A DNA stretch of 64,000 nt from Lysinibacillus sphaericus (GTDB lineage Bacteria > Bacillota > Bacilli > Bacillales_A > Planococcaceae): the NCBI RefSeq assembly GCF_001629735.1, contig NZ_CP015224.1:248001-312000 (forward strand). The letters are read 5' to 3'. Positions 16,477 to 26,300 of this stretch are shown here, piece by piece (within the stretch, counting starts at the first letter, position 1; each line of letters starts with the position of its first letter). Under the pieces are notes generated by a model. The model saw only the letters and a list, made by a program, of their open reading frames with translations. It had not been told where the DNA came from and searched no databases. A program made the position numbers and the translations under genes.

Positions 16477-18522
16477 ATGACTGAATTATATGGACCCGTC
16501 AATGAATTAAAAGGCGTCGGGAAAGAAACAGCAGCACATCTTGAATCACTAGGAATCAATACAATAGCTGATTTATTATGGACGTTCCCACATCGACATG
16601 AAGATTTTCGTTTAAAGGATTTAGCGCAAACACCACATAACGAACGGGTTACAGTTGAGTGTAAGGTGGAGCGGGAACCTACCATTTTATTTTTAGGCCG
16701 CAATAAATCAAGACTCCAAGTAACCGTTTTAGCTGGAAGACATTTAGTGAAAGTCGTATTTTTCAATCAGGGCTATTTAAAGCAAAAGCTTGTACCTGGT
16801 TCCATTATTACAGTGACTGGGAAATGGGATCGTGGTAGACAGGTCATCAATGGCACATCGGTCTCATTTGGACCTAAAACGGATCAAGTGGACTTTGAAC
16901 CTGTATACAGTCTGAAAGGATTAATTCAACAAAAAAGATTTCGAAAATATATGCGACAAGTATTGGACGAATATGGGGCTAATTTGCCTGATGCTATTCC
17001 ACAACATTTTCAGGATTCCTATAAGCTTTTGCCTATACAAGAAGGCTTGGAGGGGATTCATTTTCCGCAAGATGCGCAACATGCCAAACAAGCAAGAAGA
17101 CGTTTTGCCTATGAAGAGCTATTAAATTTCCAGCTACGTATGCAAGCATTACGTAAGGTACGTAAGGAAAATGAACAAGGAACTGTGATTCAATATGATG
17201 TGCATTTGCTCCGTGAATTTATCGCTGCGTTACCGTATGAATTGACCAATGCTCAAAAACGCGTTGTCAATGAAATTTGTAAAGATTTGAAGGAACCACA
17301 TCGAATGAATCGTTTATTACAAGGTGATGTAGGTTCAGGGAAAACGGTGGTAGCAGCTATCGGTCTATATGCTGCAGTATCAGCGGGTTATCAAGGGGCA
17401 TTAATGGCACCAACGGAAATTTTAGCAGAGCAACACTTGGAGAACTTGCAAGAATGGTTCCAACCATTTGGCGTACGTGTAGCTTTGTTATCTGGGTCAA
17501 CCAAAATGAAGGAGCGACGTGTAATACTAGCAGATTTGGCGAATGGAGAGCTTGATATTGTGATTGGTACACATGCCTTAATCCAGCCAGATGTTATTTT
17601 TAAAAAGCTAGGTTTTGTTATTACCGATGAACAACATCGCTTTGGTGTTGAACAACGACGTATACTGAGAGATAAAGGGGAAAACCCAGATGTGCTCTTT
17701 ATGACAGCGACTCCTATTCCAAGAACACTTGCCATTACAGCATTTGGAGAAATGGATGTGTCGATGATTGATGAAATGCCGGCAGGGCGTAAACAAATTG
17801 AAACACATTGGATGAAAAAAGAGCAATTCGGATCGGTCATGTCAAAACTAGAAGGAGAGCTAGCCGCTGGAAGACAGGCCTATGCCATTTGTCCTCTCAT
17901 TGAGGAATCCGATAAGCTTGATGTTCAAAATGCAGTTGAAATTTATGAACAGCTAGCGACTTATTTTAATGGCCGCTATCAAGTGGGATTAATGCATGGA
18001 CGTTTATCAGCAGATGAAAAGGATGCTGTCATGCGTGCTTTTAGTGATGGTTCCATACAGGTTTTAGTTTCAACGACAGTCGTTGAGGTAGGGGTGAATG
18101 TACCGAATGCGACATTTATGATTGTCTATGACGCTGAACGATTTGGTTTAGCGCAATTGCATCAGTTACGTGGACGTGTTGGACGAGGTGAGCATCAATC
18201 CTATTGTATTTTACTTGCTGATCCTAAATCTGACGAAGGAAAAGAGCGAATGCAGTCTATGACAGAAACAAATGATGGTTTCCGCTTAGCTGAAAAAGAT
18301 TTAGAGTTGCGAGGGCCAGGGGATTTTTTTGGACGCAAGCAAAGTGGTTTACCAGATTTCAAAGTAGCTGATTTAGTCCATGATTATCGGATTCTTGAAA
18401 CCGCTCGCAAAGATGCAACTATGATGCTGGAAACCGATGCCTTTTGGCATGATGACGACTATCAGTACTTACGCAAAATGTTAGAAGATTCTGGCGTTAT
18501 GCAAGGGGAGCGCTTCGATTAA
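16477..18522 (+). CDS. recG: ATP-dependent DNA helicase RecG
   Basis: RecG reverses and remodels stalled replication forks and Holliday junctions. The 681-residue protein has the N-terminal wedge/OB domain (ERVTVECKVEREPT), Walker A GDVGSGKT near residue 284, the DEQH box near 384, motif III FMTATPIPRTLAIT, and motif VI QLRGRVGRGEHQS. The length matches B. subtilis RecG (682). Start: ATG 16477 follows AAGGGAG (16459-16465) by 11 bases; the in-frame ATG at 16456 has no such site. It returns to the backbone order after the LysR cassette and ends with a terminator that overlaps the fapR promoter. Confidence 0.96.
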   Translation: MTELYGPVNELKGVGKETAAHLESLGINTIADLLWTFPHRHEDFRLKDLAQTPHNERVTVECKVEREPTILFLGRNKSRLQVTVLAGRHLVKVVFFNQGYLKQKLVPGSIITVTGKWDRGRQVINGTSVSFGPKTDQVDFEPVYSLKGLIQQKRFRKYMRQVLDEYGANLPDAIPQHFQDSYKLLPIQEGLEGIHFPQDAQHAKQARRRFAYEELLNFQLRMQALRKVRKENEQGTVIQYDVHLLREFIAALPYELTNAQKRVVNEICKDLKEPHRMNRLLQGDVGSGKTVVAAIGLYAAVSAGYQGALMAPTEILAEQHLENLQEWFQPFGVRVALLSGSTKMKERRVILADLANGELDIVIGTHALIQPDVIFKKLGFVITDEQHRFGVEQRRILRDKGENPDVLFMTATPIPRTLAITAFGEMDVSMIDEMPAGRKQIETHWMKKEQFGSVMSKLEGELAAGRQAYAICPLIEESDKLDVQNAVEIYEQLATYFNGRYQVGLMHGRLSADEKDAVMRAFSDGSIQVLVSTTVVEVGVNVPNATFMIVYDAERFGLAQLHQLRGRVGRGEHQSYCILLADPKSDEGKERMQSMTETNDGFRLAEKDLELRGPGDFFGRKQSGLPDFKVADLVHDYRILETARKDATMMLETDAFWHDDDYQYLRKMLEDSGVMQGERFD

Positions 18523-18543
18523 TATAGTAATATGATTCACGCT

Positions 18544-18588
18544 AGAATGCAGGCACTTGATTTTAAAACAAGTCTTGCATTCTTTTTT
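18544..18588 (+). terminator. Terminator of recG
   Basis: AGAATGCAGGCACTTG pairs with CAAGTCTTGCATTCT (one bulge) and is followed by eight T residues. Its 3' arm contains the -35 box of the fapR promoter. Confidence 0.9.
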
Positions 18589-18603
18589 TAACCTCTATAT
18601 ACT
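18575..18603 (+). promoter_or_regulatory. Sigma-A promoter of the fapR-plsX-fabD-fabG operon
   Basis: TTGCAT (18575-18580) and TATACT (18598-18603) are separated by 17 bases. The -35 lies in the recG terminator stem. Transcription should begin within the FapR operator. Confidence 0.75.
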
Positions 18604-18605
18604 GA

Positions 18606-18626
18606 TATTAGTACCAAGTGCTAATA
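18606..18626 (+). promoter_or_regulatory. FapR operator
   Basis: TATTAGTACCAAGTGCTAAT (from 18606) has the dyad and core of the known FapR site (ATTAGTACC-N-type, B. subtilis). It directly follows the -10 and covers the expected transcription start. FapR bound here represses the lipid operon; malonyl-CoA or malonyl-ACP releases it. Confidence 0.9.
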
Positions 18627-18648
18627 ACAACTCAAAAGGTGGCGAATG

Positions 18649-19224
18649 ATGTTGAGACGAACAAAAAAAGAACGACAGCGACTACTAACTGAAACGATAG
18701 CTGAAAATCCATTCGTCACAGATGAACAGCTAGCAACACAGTTTCAGGTAAGTGTTCAAACAATTCGCTTAGACCGTATGGAATTATCCATACCAGAATT
18801 ACGAGAGCGTATTAAAGATGTCGCTTCAAAAAACTATGAAAATGAAGTGAAATCTCTACCGATTGATGAGGTCATCGGAGAAATTGTTGATATTGAATTA
18901 GATAATCGAGCACTTTCGATTTTTGATGTGAAAGAAGAGCATGTTTTCCAGCGCAACGGCATCGCACGTGGACATCATTTGTTCGCACAAGCAAACTCTT
19001 TAGCGGTTGCCGTTATTAACGATGAACTAGCATTGACAGTACATTCTACTATTACGTTTGTGAAACCTGTTCGTGCTGGAAATCGTGTTATTACAAAAGC
19101 GATTGTTATCGGACGAGATGATAAAAATCATCGGACAAAAGTTGAGGTAACATCTACTGTTAATGGCGAAACCGTTTTTGTTGGTGAATTTGATATGTAC
19201 CGTACGAAAGGTAAAGGTGAGTAA
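18649..19224 (+). CDS. fapR: Fatty acid and phospholipid biosynthesis regulator FapR
   Basis: FapR represses lipid synthesis genes until malonyl-CoA or malonyl-ACP binds. The protein (191 residues) has an N-terminal helix-turn-helix ([21 protein letters not shown]) and a C-terminal hot-dog effector domain ([20 protein letters not shown]). It is very close to the B. subtilis protein (188 residues). Two adjacent ATGs exist (18646 and 18649); the second is better spaced from AAAGGTGG (18635-18642). It is first in its operon, with its own operator, so it is autoregulated. plsX follows after two bases. Confidence 0.95.
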   Translation: MLRRTKKERQRLLTETIAENPFVTDEQLATQFQVSVQTIRLDRMELSIPELRERIKDVASKNYENEVKSLPIDEVIGEIVDIELDNRALSIFDVKEEHVFQRNGIARGHHLFAQANSLAVAVINDELALTVHSTITFVKPVRAGNRVITKAIVIGRDDKNHRTKVEVTSTVNGETVFVGEFDMYRTKGKGE

Positions 19225-19226
19225 TA

Positions 19227-20219
19227 ATGAAATTAGCGCTAGATGGAATGGGTGGAGACAATGCACCAAAATCAGTAATTGAAGGTGCACTCTTGGCATT
19301 AGAGCAAATTCCAAATTTAGAAATTCAATTATATGGACAGCAAGAGAAGCTTGAGCCATTTTTAAAGCAGCATGATCGATTAACGATCGTACATTGTGAG
19401 GAAGTAGTTGAAGGAACCGACGATCCAGCACGTGCTGTTCGTAGAAAAAAAGATTCTTCCATGGCGCGCATGATGGATGCAGTGGATGAGGGTAGAGCAG
19501 ATGCTTGTCTCTCAGCAGGAAATACAGGTGCTTTAATGGCAGGTGGTTTATTTAAAGTAGGTCGTATTGAAGGAATTGCCCGACCAGCTTTAGCGACGAC
19601 ATTACCAACACTTGATGGTAAGGGCTTTTTAATGCTTGATTTAGGTGCTAACGCAGATGCCCGTCCAGAACATCTAGTACAATATGCGATTATGGGCGAT
19701 ATTTATGCGAAAAAAGTTGGCGGGTTACAAAAACCTCGAATCGGCTTATTAAATATCGGTACTGAAGATAAAAAAGGAAATGAATTAACGAAAGCAACCT
19801 TTGATTTATTAAAAGAAGCGAATTTGAATTTTATTGGTAATGTAGAGGCACGTGATTTACTTGAAGGAGTAGCTGATGTTGTTGTTACGGATGGCTTTAC
19901 GGGGAATATGGTGTTGAAGTCAATTGAAGGTACGGCGGGCGCTTTATTTTCAATGTTAAAAGAGGCGTTTATGTCCTCAACAAAAACGAAGATTTCGGCG
20001 GTCCTTATGAAAAATAATTTACGTGACTTAAAACATAAAATGGACTATACAGAATACGGTGGGGCTGGATTGTTTGGCTTACAGGCACCTGTAATAAAGG
20101 CTCATGGATCATCTAATGCGAAAGCGATTTTTAGTGCTATCCGCCAAGCAAACACAATGGTTGAACATACTGTTATTTCGACAATTACAGAAACAGTACG
20201 CCACATAGAAATTGATTAA
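19227..20219 (+). CDS. plsX: Phosphate acyltransferase PlsX
   Basis: PlsX converts acyl-ACP and phosphate to acyl-phosphate, the donor for PlsY in phosphatidic acid synthesis; it is a peripheral membrane protein. The 330-residue product starts with the signature [19 protein letters not shown] and includes [15 protein letters not shown] and [21 protein letters not shown]. It begins two bases after fapR and is followed by fabD. Acyl-phosphate from the upstream FakA can also feed this step. Confidence 0.97.
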   Translation: MKLALDGMGGDNAPKSVIEGALLALEQIPNLEIQLYGQQEKLEPFLKQHDRLTIVHCEEVVEGTDDPARAVRRKKDSSMARMMDAVDEGRADACLSAGNTGALMAGGLFKVGRIEGIARPALATTLPTLDGKGFLMLDLGANADARPEHLVQYAIMGDIYAKKVGGLQKPRIGLLNIGTEDKKGNELTKATFDLLKEANLNFIGNVEARDLLEGVADVVVTDGFTGNMVLKSIEGTAGALFSMLKEAFMSSTKTKISAVLMKNNLRDLKHKMDYTEYGGAGLFGLQAPVIKAHGSSNAKAIFSAIRQANTMVEHTVISTITETVRHIEID

Positions 20220-20236
20220 CAAAGGGGATTTTTCAA

Positions 20237-21190
20237 ATGACGAAAATAGCATTTATTTTTCCGGGACAAGGTTCGCAAGTAGTGGGAATGGGGCAAGAGT
20301 TTGTTGAAAATGCAGCGGAAAGTAAAGCCTTCTATGATCGTGCAGACCAAGCTCTCGATTTGGAGCTATCTAAGCTAATGTTAGAAGGTCCAGCGGAGGA
20401 ATTAACTTTAACATATCATGCTCAGCCAGCGCTATTAACTACAGGTGTAATGGTAGCAGAGAAGCTACGTGCAGCCGGAATTCAACCGCATTATGCAGCA
20501 GGTCACTCCCTTGGAGAATATGGTGCATTGGTTATTGCGGGCGTCATGTCCTTTGAAGATGCCGTGAAGATTGTGCATAAACGTGGACTCTATATGAACG
20601 AAGCTGTACCTGCTGGACAAGGTGCTATGGCAGCGATTTTAGGCATGGAATTAGAAGCATTAAATGAAGTAACTGAGCAAGTGTCTGCAACAGGTCATCC
20701 TGTGCAGGTCGCCAATGTTAATTGCCCGGGGCAAATTGTTATTTCAGGAACAAAAGAGGGTGTTGAGAAGGCATCAAGCGCTGCAAAAGATGCAGGGGCT
20801 AAGCGTGCAATACCATTAGTTGTAAGTGGTCCATTCCATTCTGAACTGATGCGACCATCGTCAGAGATGCTGAAAGCTGCGTTGGTTGATGTTACTTTAG
20901 CGGCTCCGCAAATTCCTGTTGTAGGGAACGTGATGGCTAAGGAGTTAACGGATGTTCCGGCTATTCAACAAGAGCTTGTTGAACAGGTTTATAGTGCTGT
21001 TCAATGGGAGGCATCTATGCGCGAAATGATTGCACAAGGTGTGGATGTCTTTATTGAATGTGGCCCGGGTAAAGTATTAAGTGGTCTATTGAAAAAAATC
21101 GATCGCTCTGTTGCTGCCTATTGTGTCTATGATGAGGCATCATTAGAAGCGGTTCTAGAAGCGTCAAAGGAGTGGTCAATCAATGCGTAA
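20237..21190 (+). CDS. fabD: Malonyl-CoA:ACP transacylase
   Basis: FabD loads malonyl groups from CoA onto ACP for fatty-acid elongation. The 317-residue protein has the [12 protein letters not shown] opening, the nucleophile Ser in [12 protein letters not shown], the Arg of the KRGLYMNEA region, the active-site His in [10 protein letters not shown] and the C-terminal [18 protein letters not shown] lies before the ATG. It overlaps fabG by 8 bases, so the two are probably translationally coupled. Confidence 0.97.
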   Translation: MTKIAFIFPGQGSQVVGMGQEFVENAAESKAFYDRADQALDLELSKLMLEGPAEELTLTYHAQPALLTTGVMVAEKLRAAGIQPHYAAGHSLGEYGALVIAGVMSFEDAVKIVHKRGLYMNEAVPAGQGAMAAILGMELEALNEVTEQVSATGHPVQVANVNCPGQIVISGTKEGVEKASSAAKDAGAKRAIPLVVSGPFHSELMRPSSEMLKAALVDVTLAAPQIPVVGNVMAKELTDVPAIQQELVEQVYSAVQWEASMREMIAQGVDVFIECGPGKVLSGLLKKIDRSVAAYCVYDEASLEAVLEASKEWSINA

Positions 21191-21929
21191 ACTTGAGGGA
21201 AAAGTAGTTGTTGTAACAGGAGCTTCACGAGGAATAGGTCGTGCTATTGCATTAAAGCTTGCTGACGAAGGTGCGAAAGTTGTCGTGAATTATAGTGGCT
21301 CGCAAGCAAAAGCTGAAGAAGTGGTTGCTATAATTCAAGAAGGTGGTGGTGAGGCAATTGCTGTACAAGCTAGCGTCTCTCAAACAGAAGAAGTGACAGC
21401 ATTAATGGATACAGCTGTGAAAACATTTGGCTCCCTTGATATTTTAGTGAATAATGCTGGTATTACAAGAGATAATTTACTTATGCGCATGAAGGAAAAT
21501 GAATGGGATGATGTCTTAGATACGAATCTTAAGGGTGTTTTCCTATGTACCAAAGCGGTAACACGTCAAATGATGAAGCAACGTGCTGGTCGAATTATTA
21601 ATATTTCATCGATTGTTGGCGTAGCTGGAAATGCGGGCCAAGCAAACTATGTAGCTGCTAAAGCGGGTGTTATTGGGTTAACAAAAACAACTGCGAAGGA
21701 ATTAGCGTCTCGCAATATTTTAGTTAATGCTATTGCACCTGGTTTTATCGAAACTGAAATGACAGATCAGTTACCAGAAGATATTAAACAAGGGATGCTA
21801 ACTCAAATTCCGCTTGCAAAACTAGGGCAACCAGAGGATATTGCAAAGGCAGTTGTTTTCCTTGCATCCGATGACGCAAACTATATGACTGGACAAACGC
21901 TTCATATAGACGGTGGTATGGTCATGTAA
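21183..21929 (+). CDS. fabG: 3-oxoacyl-ACP reductase
   Basis: FabG reduces beta-ketoacyl-ACP with NADPH. This is a classical short-chain dehydrogenase of 248 residues: cofactor motif [10 protein letters not shown] near the N-terminus, NNAG ([13 protein letters not shown]), catalytic Ser in NISSIVG and the YVAAK active-site Tyr/Lys, then PGFIETEMT. The ribosome binding site AAAGGAG lies inside fabD. The downstream partner acpP follows after about 60 bases. Confidence 0.97.
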   Translation: MRKLEGKVVVVTGASRGIGRAIALKLADEGAKVVVNYSGSQAKAEEVVAIIQEGGGEAIAVQASVSQTEEVTALMDTAVKTFGSLDILVNNAGITRDNLLMRMKENEWDDVLDTNLKGVFLCTKAVTRQMMKQRAGRIINISSIVGVAGNAGQANYVAAKAGVIGLTKTTAKELASRNILVNAIAPGFIETEMTDQLPEDIKQGMLTQIPLAKLGQPEDIAKAVVFLASDDANYMTGQTLHIDGGMVM

Positions 21930-21987
21930 TTTCAATTAGGCAGGAGCGCTAATTTTTTGTATAATCATTTGAGGGGAGGTGAATCAT

Positions 21988-22224
21988 TTGTCTACAGTAT
22001 TAGAACGCGTAACAAAAGTAATCGTGGACCGTTTAGGTGTTGAAGAAAGCGAAGTAACACTTGAAGCTTCTTTCCGTGATGATTTAGGTGCTGACTCATT
22101 AGACGTAGTTGAGCTTGTAATGGAGCTTGAAGACGAATTCGATATGGAAATTTCTGATGAAGATGCTGAAAAAATCTCAACAGTAGGTTCTGCAATTTCA
22201 TACATCGAAAGTAAAATAAACTAA
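21988..22224 (+). CDS. acpP: Acyl carrier protein (TTG start)
   Basis: ACP carries growing acyl chains on phosphopantetheine. The 78-residue acidic protein has the [12 protein letters not shown] motif with the modified Ser at residue 37. The start is TTG 21988 ([10 protein letters not shown]), placed 6 bases after a very strong GGGGAGGTG site (21973-21981); an in-frame GTG at 21979 is inside that site and cannot be used with it. A short AT/GC dyad (about 21935-21955) and a TATAAT (21959-21964) between fabG and acpP suggest an additional acpP promoter, as is common because ACP is needed in large amounts. That promoter's -35 is poor. Confidence 0.96.
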   Translation: MSTVLERVTKVIVDRLGVEESEVTLEASFRDDLGADSLDVVELVMELEDEFDMEISDEDAEKISTVGSAISYIESKIN

Positions 22225-22382
22225 TTTCGTTTGTACTTTATTTAGCAGAAATTTATCACCCTTATTGGTGTAATGGTTATCGTAATTATACAAATGGTAT
22301 TTATGATTGGTTGAATAAAGGAGAAATAGTTTCCTGCTTTTCTTTACAGGGAAGCAGATCTAATAGACAAGATGTATTCAAA

Positions 22383-22427
22383 GGGGACGAAATAGATCGG
22401 TTTTCGATCTATAGACGTCCTCTTTTT
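22383..22427 (+). terminator. Terminator after acpP
   Basis: A two-part stem: GGGGACG with CGTCCTC outside and ATAGATCG with CGATCTAT inside, followed by five T residues. It is one of the strongest hairpins in the window. Confidence 0.9.
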
Positions 22428-22507
22428 GTTTCAATTATATAGTGGATTTACATCCCGAAGATCGATTGGGACACAAATGTGCCAAGGCTTAATTGATTTT
22501 GGAAATA

Positions 22508-22522
22508 AATTTGCTGAAAATT
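22508..22522 (+). promoter_or_regulatory. CodY-box-like site upstream of rnc
   Basis: AATTTGCTGAAAATT has one mismatch to AATTTTCWGAAAATT. A second, weaker overlapping match follows directly (AATTTTCCAAAATAT, four mismatches). It lies about 33 bases before the rnc -35. Regulation of rnc-smc-ftsY by CodY is not something I know of, so this could be chance in AT-rich DNA. Confidence 0.4.
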
Positions 22523-22554
22523 TTCCAAAATATTGTGTTTATGCCGAAATACTT

Positions 22555-22583
22555 TTGCATAAACGCTTTGAAAAAGGTACACT
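22555..22583 (+). promoter_or_regulatory. Sigma-A promoter of rnc-smc-ftsY
   Basis: TTGCAT (22555-22560) and TACACT (22578-22583) with a 17-base spacer, 38 bases before the rnc start codon. Confidence 0.7.
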
Positions 22584-22620
22584 AAAACGGTAGAAACTAT
22601 TAGGAAGGCAGATTTGTTCA

Positions 22621-23385
22621 ATGGCTATGAAAAGAAAAGGAACTATGCAGAAATCTGGCGTACTTCCTGAAAAAGTACGCAATCAATTCGAGCTGCTACA
22701 GCATGAATTAAATATCACATTTATTAATAAAAATTTATTGTATCAAGCATTCACGCATTCATCTTATGTGAATGAGCATCGCCGTAAGCTATTTACGGAT
22801 AATGAGCGTCTTGAATTTTTAGGGGACGCAGTACTTGAACTGTCTGTTTCTAAATATCTTTTTGAGAAATACCCCAATATGAGCGAGGGTGAGTTAACAA
22901 AGTTACGAGCATCCATTGTTTGTGAACCATCTCTAGTTATTTTTGCAAATGAACTAGGCTTTGGTCGCTTTGTTTTACTTGGAAAAGGTGAAGAATTAAC
23001 AGGTGGACGGGAACGCCCAGCACTACTTGCAGATGTGTTTGAGTCATTTGTAGGTGCCTTATATTTAGATCAAGATTTACAAACGGTCGTGTCATTTTTA
23101 GAACGTATCGTGTTCCCAAAAGTAGAAGTCGGTGCTTTTTCGCATGTGATGGATTTTAAAAGCCAATTGCAAGAAATGGTACAGCAAACAAATAATGGAC
23201 TTCTTCATTATGAAATCATTGATGAAAAAGGTCCTGCACATAATCGTACCTTTGTATCAAGCGTCTTACTGAACGGACAAGAGCTTGGTATTGGTCGAGG
23301 AAAATCGAAAAAAGAAGCCGAGCAGCAAGCTGCACAATGTGCTATGCGTATGATGCGAGAAGAAGCTGCAAAAGAGGAGGCTTAA
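22621..23385 (+). CDS. rnc: Ribonuclease III
   Basis: RNase III cuts double-stranded RNA in rRNA precursors and mRNAs. The 254-residue protein contains the catalytic signature [15 protein letters not shown], the second acidic site ([14 protein letters not shown]) and a C-terminal double-stranded RNA-binding domain (from about residue 178: [12 protein letters not shown] to [13 protein letters not shown]). ATG 22621 is 12 bases after AGGAAGG, a long spacing; ATG 22627 in the same frame is less likely. It is followed by smc after three bases, the conserved order. Confidence 0.96.
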   Translation: MAMKRKGTMQKSGVLPEKVRNQFELLQHELNITFINKNLLYQAFTHSSYVNEHRRKLFTDNERLEFLGDAVLELSVSKYLFEKYPNMSEGELTKLRASIVCEPSLVIFANELGFGRFVLLGKGEELTGGRERPALLADVFESFVGALYLDQDLQTVVSFLERIVFPKVEVGAFSHVMDFKSQLQEMVQQTNNGLLHYEIIDEKGPAHNRTFVSSVLLNGQELGIGRGKSKKEAEQQAAQCAMRMMREEAAKEEA

Positions 23386-23388
23386 AAG

Positions 23389-26300
23389 ATGTTCCTAAAA
23401 CGACTAGAAGTGATTGGCTTTAAATCATTTGCGGAGCGCATTGGTATTGACTTTGTACCCGGTGTTACAGCGGTTGTCGGACCAAATGGCAGTGGAAAAA
23501 GTAATGTCACAGATGCAATACGTTGGGTACTTGGAGAGCAATCGGCAAAGTCGTTACGTGGATCAAAGATGGAAGATGTAATTTTTGCAGGGAGTGACTC
23601 TCGGAAGCCGCTCAACTTTGCAGAGGTAACACTAATATTAGATAATACCGACGAGCAACTTGCTTTTTCCTATACAGAAGTCAGCGTAACAAGACGCGTA
23701 TACCGTTCAGGTGATAGTGAATATTTATTAAATAACCAGCAGTGTCGCCTGAAGGATATTACGGACTTGTTTATGGATTCAGGCCTTGGAAAAGAGGCTT
23801 TTTCTATAATTTCACAGGGTCGTGTCGATGAAATTTTAAATAGCCGACCTGATGACCGTCGTTCGATTTTTGAAGAGGCAGCTGGCGTACTAAAGTATAA
23901 AATAAGAAAGAAAAAAGCAGAGCATAAACTTGTTGAGACAGATGAAAATTTGTATCGTGTATTAGATATTCTTCATGAATTAGACAGTCGTCTAGGACCT
24001 CTCGAAATGCAAGCATCTAGTGCAAGAGACTATGTACAAATGTCTACTGAGCTAAAAGATTTTGATATTGCCATTCTTGTGCATGATTTTAAAAATTGTG
24101 CACAGTCTTTGCGTGCGCTAAAAGAAGAATACACAAACCTATCTGAGATAGAGCAAAAGCAAGCTCAAGATATTGCAGCTTTCGATAAACAGACAATTCA
24201 TATTCGTAAGCTATTAAAAGAGCTTGATGAATATTTGGATGTTTCACAAGCTGACCTAGTTAATGCCACAATGGAGGTAGAACGATGGGATGGACGAAAG
24301 GCGCTAATGGCTGAAAAGCGTCAAAATGCGTCCAATCAATTACAGCAACTGAATACGTCATTACAAGAAGCAAAAGCAGAAGTAGAGGCATTGCTTATTC
24401 AGGAGCAAGAGAAAAAAGCTGTATTCTCAGAAAAACAACAAGCCGTGTCGGTGCTAAAACAGAGCATTAAACAGTTAGAGCAATCATTAAATCGCTCGGT
24501 AAAAGAAATTGAACAAGAAATTGAGGAGCAAAAAAATCGATATATCGATTCGTTGAATGAAGAAGCGACCATCAAAAATGAGTTAAAAAATATCGATCAG
24601 CAGTTGGCTCAACAAAAAGCTATGGCAACACGAATGTCTGACCAAACTGATGAAATTGGGCAAGAGCTTATGCAAATTATTGCTGAAAAAGAACAGCTAG
24701 TAGCAGTACATACTACAACAACAAATGATTTGCAAGAAAAGCTAGACCAATATGATGCTTTGCAAATACAGTTGAAAAATGTTAATTCAACCTTTACTGA
24801 GAAGCAAGATATGCTGTATAAAGCTTATCAGCATCAGCAGCAACTTAAAGCTAGAAAAGACACGTTAGCGGAGCTTGAAGCTGACTTTTCAGGGTTTTTC
24901 CAAGGTGTTAAAGAAGTACTACTGGCACGAGATAAAGGGGAATTACAAGGTATTGAGGGTGCCGTAGCTGAGTTAATTCAAGTTGAGGGGAAATATTCAC
25001 AAGCAATAGAAACCGCTTTAGGAGCTGCCTCTCAGCACATTGTCACAACTAATGAACGCCATGCCCAACAGGCTATTCATTGGCTAAAACAAAAGCGAGC
25101 TGGACGTGCGACCTTCTTACCGAAAACAGTAATGAAATCACGCAAAATTAATCTAGCGACTATCCAATTGGCCACTGAGCACCCAGCATTTGTTCGAATG
25201 GCGGATGCGTTAGTGACTTTCAATGAAGATAATCGAACGATTGTTGAAAACCTTCTAGGGAATGTCATCGTTGCAGCAAATCTTGAAGGGGCAAGTCAAA
25301 TTGCTAGATTATGTGGGTTCCGTTATCGAGTTGTTACGCTTGATGGAGATATTGTTAATGCAGGGGGCTCGTTAACGGGTGGTGCTTTGAAACAGCAATC
25401 TTCACTCTTTACAAGAAAAGCGGAATTAGATGGTTTAGTTCTAAAGCTAGAGTCTCTACAAGCTTCCATTTATGGTGCCGAACAGGCTGTTGCAGCGGAA
25501 AAGGAAAAGCTAGCAACAATTCGTGATCAAGTAGAGCTGCTGAAGCTTGAAGGGGAGCAATTACGAAAAGATGAGATGCAGCAGGCGGGTCGTTTACGTG
25601 AGTTAGAAGCTGTGGAGAAAAGCTTGTCGGCTAGAGTAACTTTTGCCTCGACTGAAACACAAGATGTAAAAACACGAGAAGAGGCATTATTGGCTCAAAA
25701 GCAAGAAGCAGAGGAACGTTTAAGCGCGCTTGCAGTAGAATTAATCGAAATCAACGAAACGGTTGAGCAATTAAGTAAGGTTAAACTACAAAGTGAGACA
25801 GAAAAAGATGTATTACGAGAGCAATTGGCAGAAAAACGCTCACAATTAGCTGTAATGCAGGAACAAATGTCACAAGTTCAAATAGCTACAGCTGATTTAG
25901 CCCTACAATTAAACAAAGCTCAACAAAAAGTTGAAAATATTTCTCAGGAAATATTATGGCTTCAATCTGATGAATCGACAAATTATTTAAGTGATGAAGA
26001 GGTCGATGAACAGGTGATGACTTGGAAGGCTAGAAGAGATGAGCTACAACAGGCAATTTCTCAGAAAAAAGAAGAAAAAGTAGGGCAACAGAATGAACTT
26101 TCAACGCTAGAGGCGCAGCTGAAGGAATTACAACGAATCCATAAAGGATATCTTGAAGCGATACGTGGAAATGAGTTGAAACGAAACCGTGTTGAATTTG
26201 AGATGGACAATTTCACAGAACAGCTTGAGGAAAACTATCAGCTAACCTTCGAAGAAGCACAAGAAGAAGCACGGGCTATAGAAGATGAGGAATTTATACG

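Larger units (their letters stand above)
22225..22620. other. Gap between acpP and rnc with terminator, CodY-like box and promoter
   Basis: No gene is recognised in about 396 bases. There is a small hairpin (CTGCTT/AAGCAG, about 22332-22356), a strong terminator (22383-22427), a CodY-like box (22508-22522) and the rnc promoter (22555-22583). The 160 bases before the terminator may simply be a long acpP 3' untranslated region. Confidence 0.6.
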
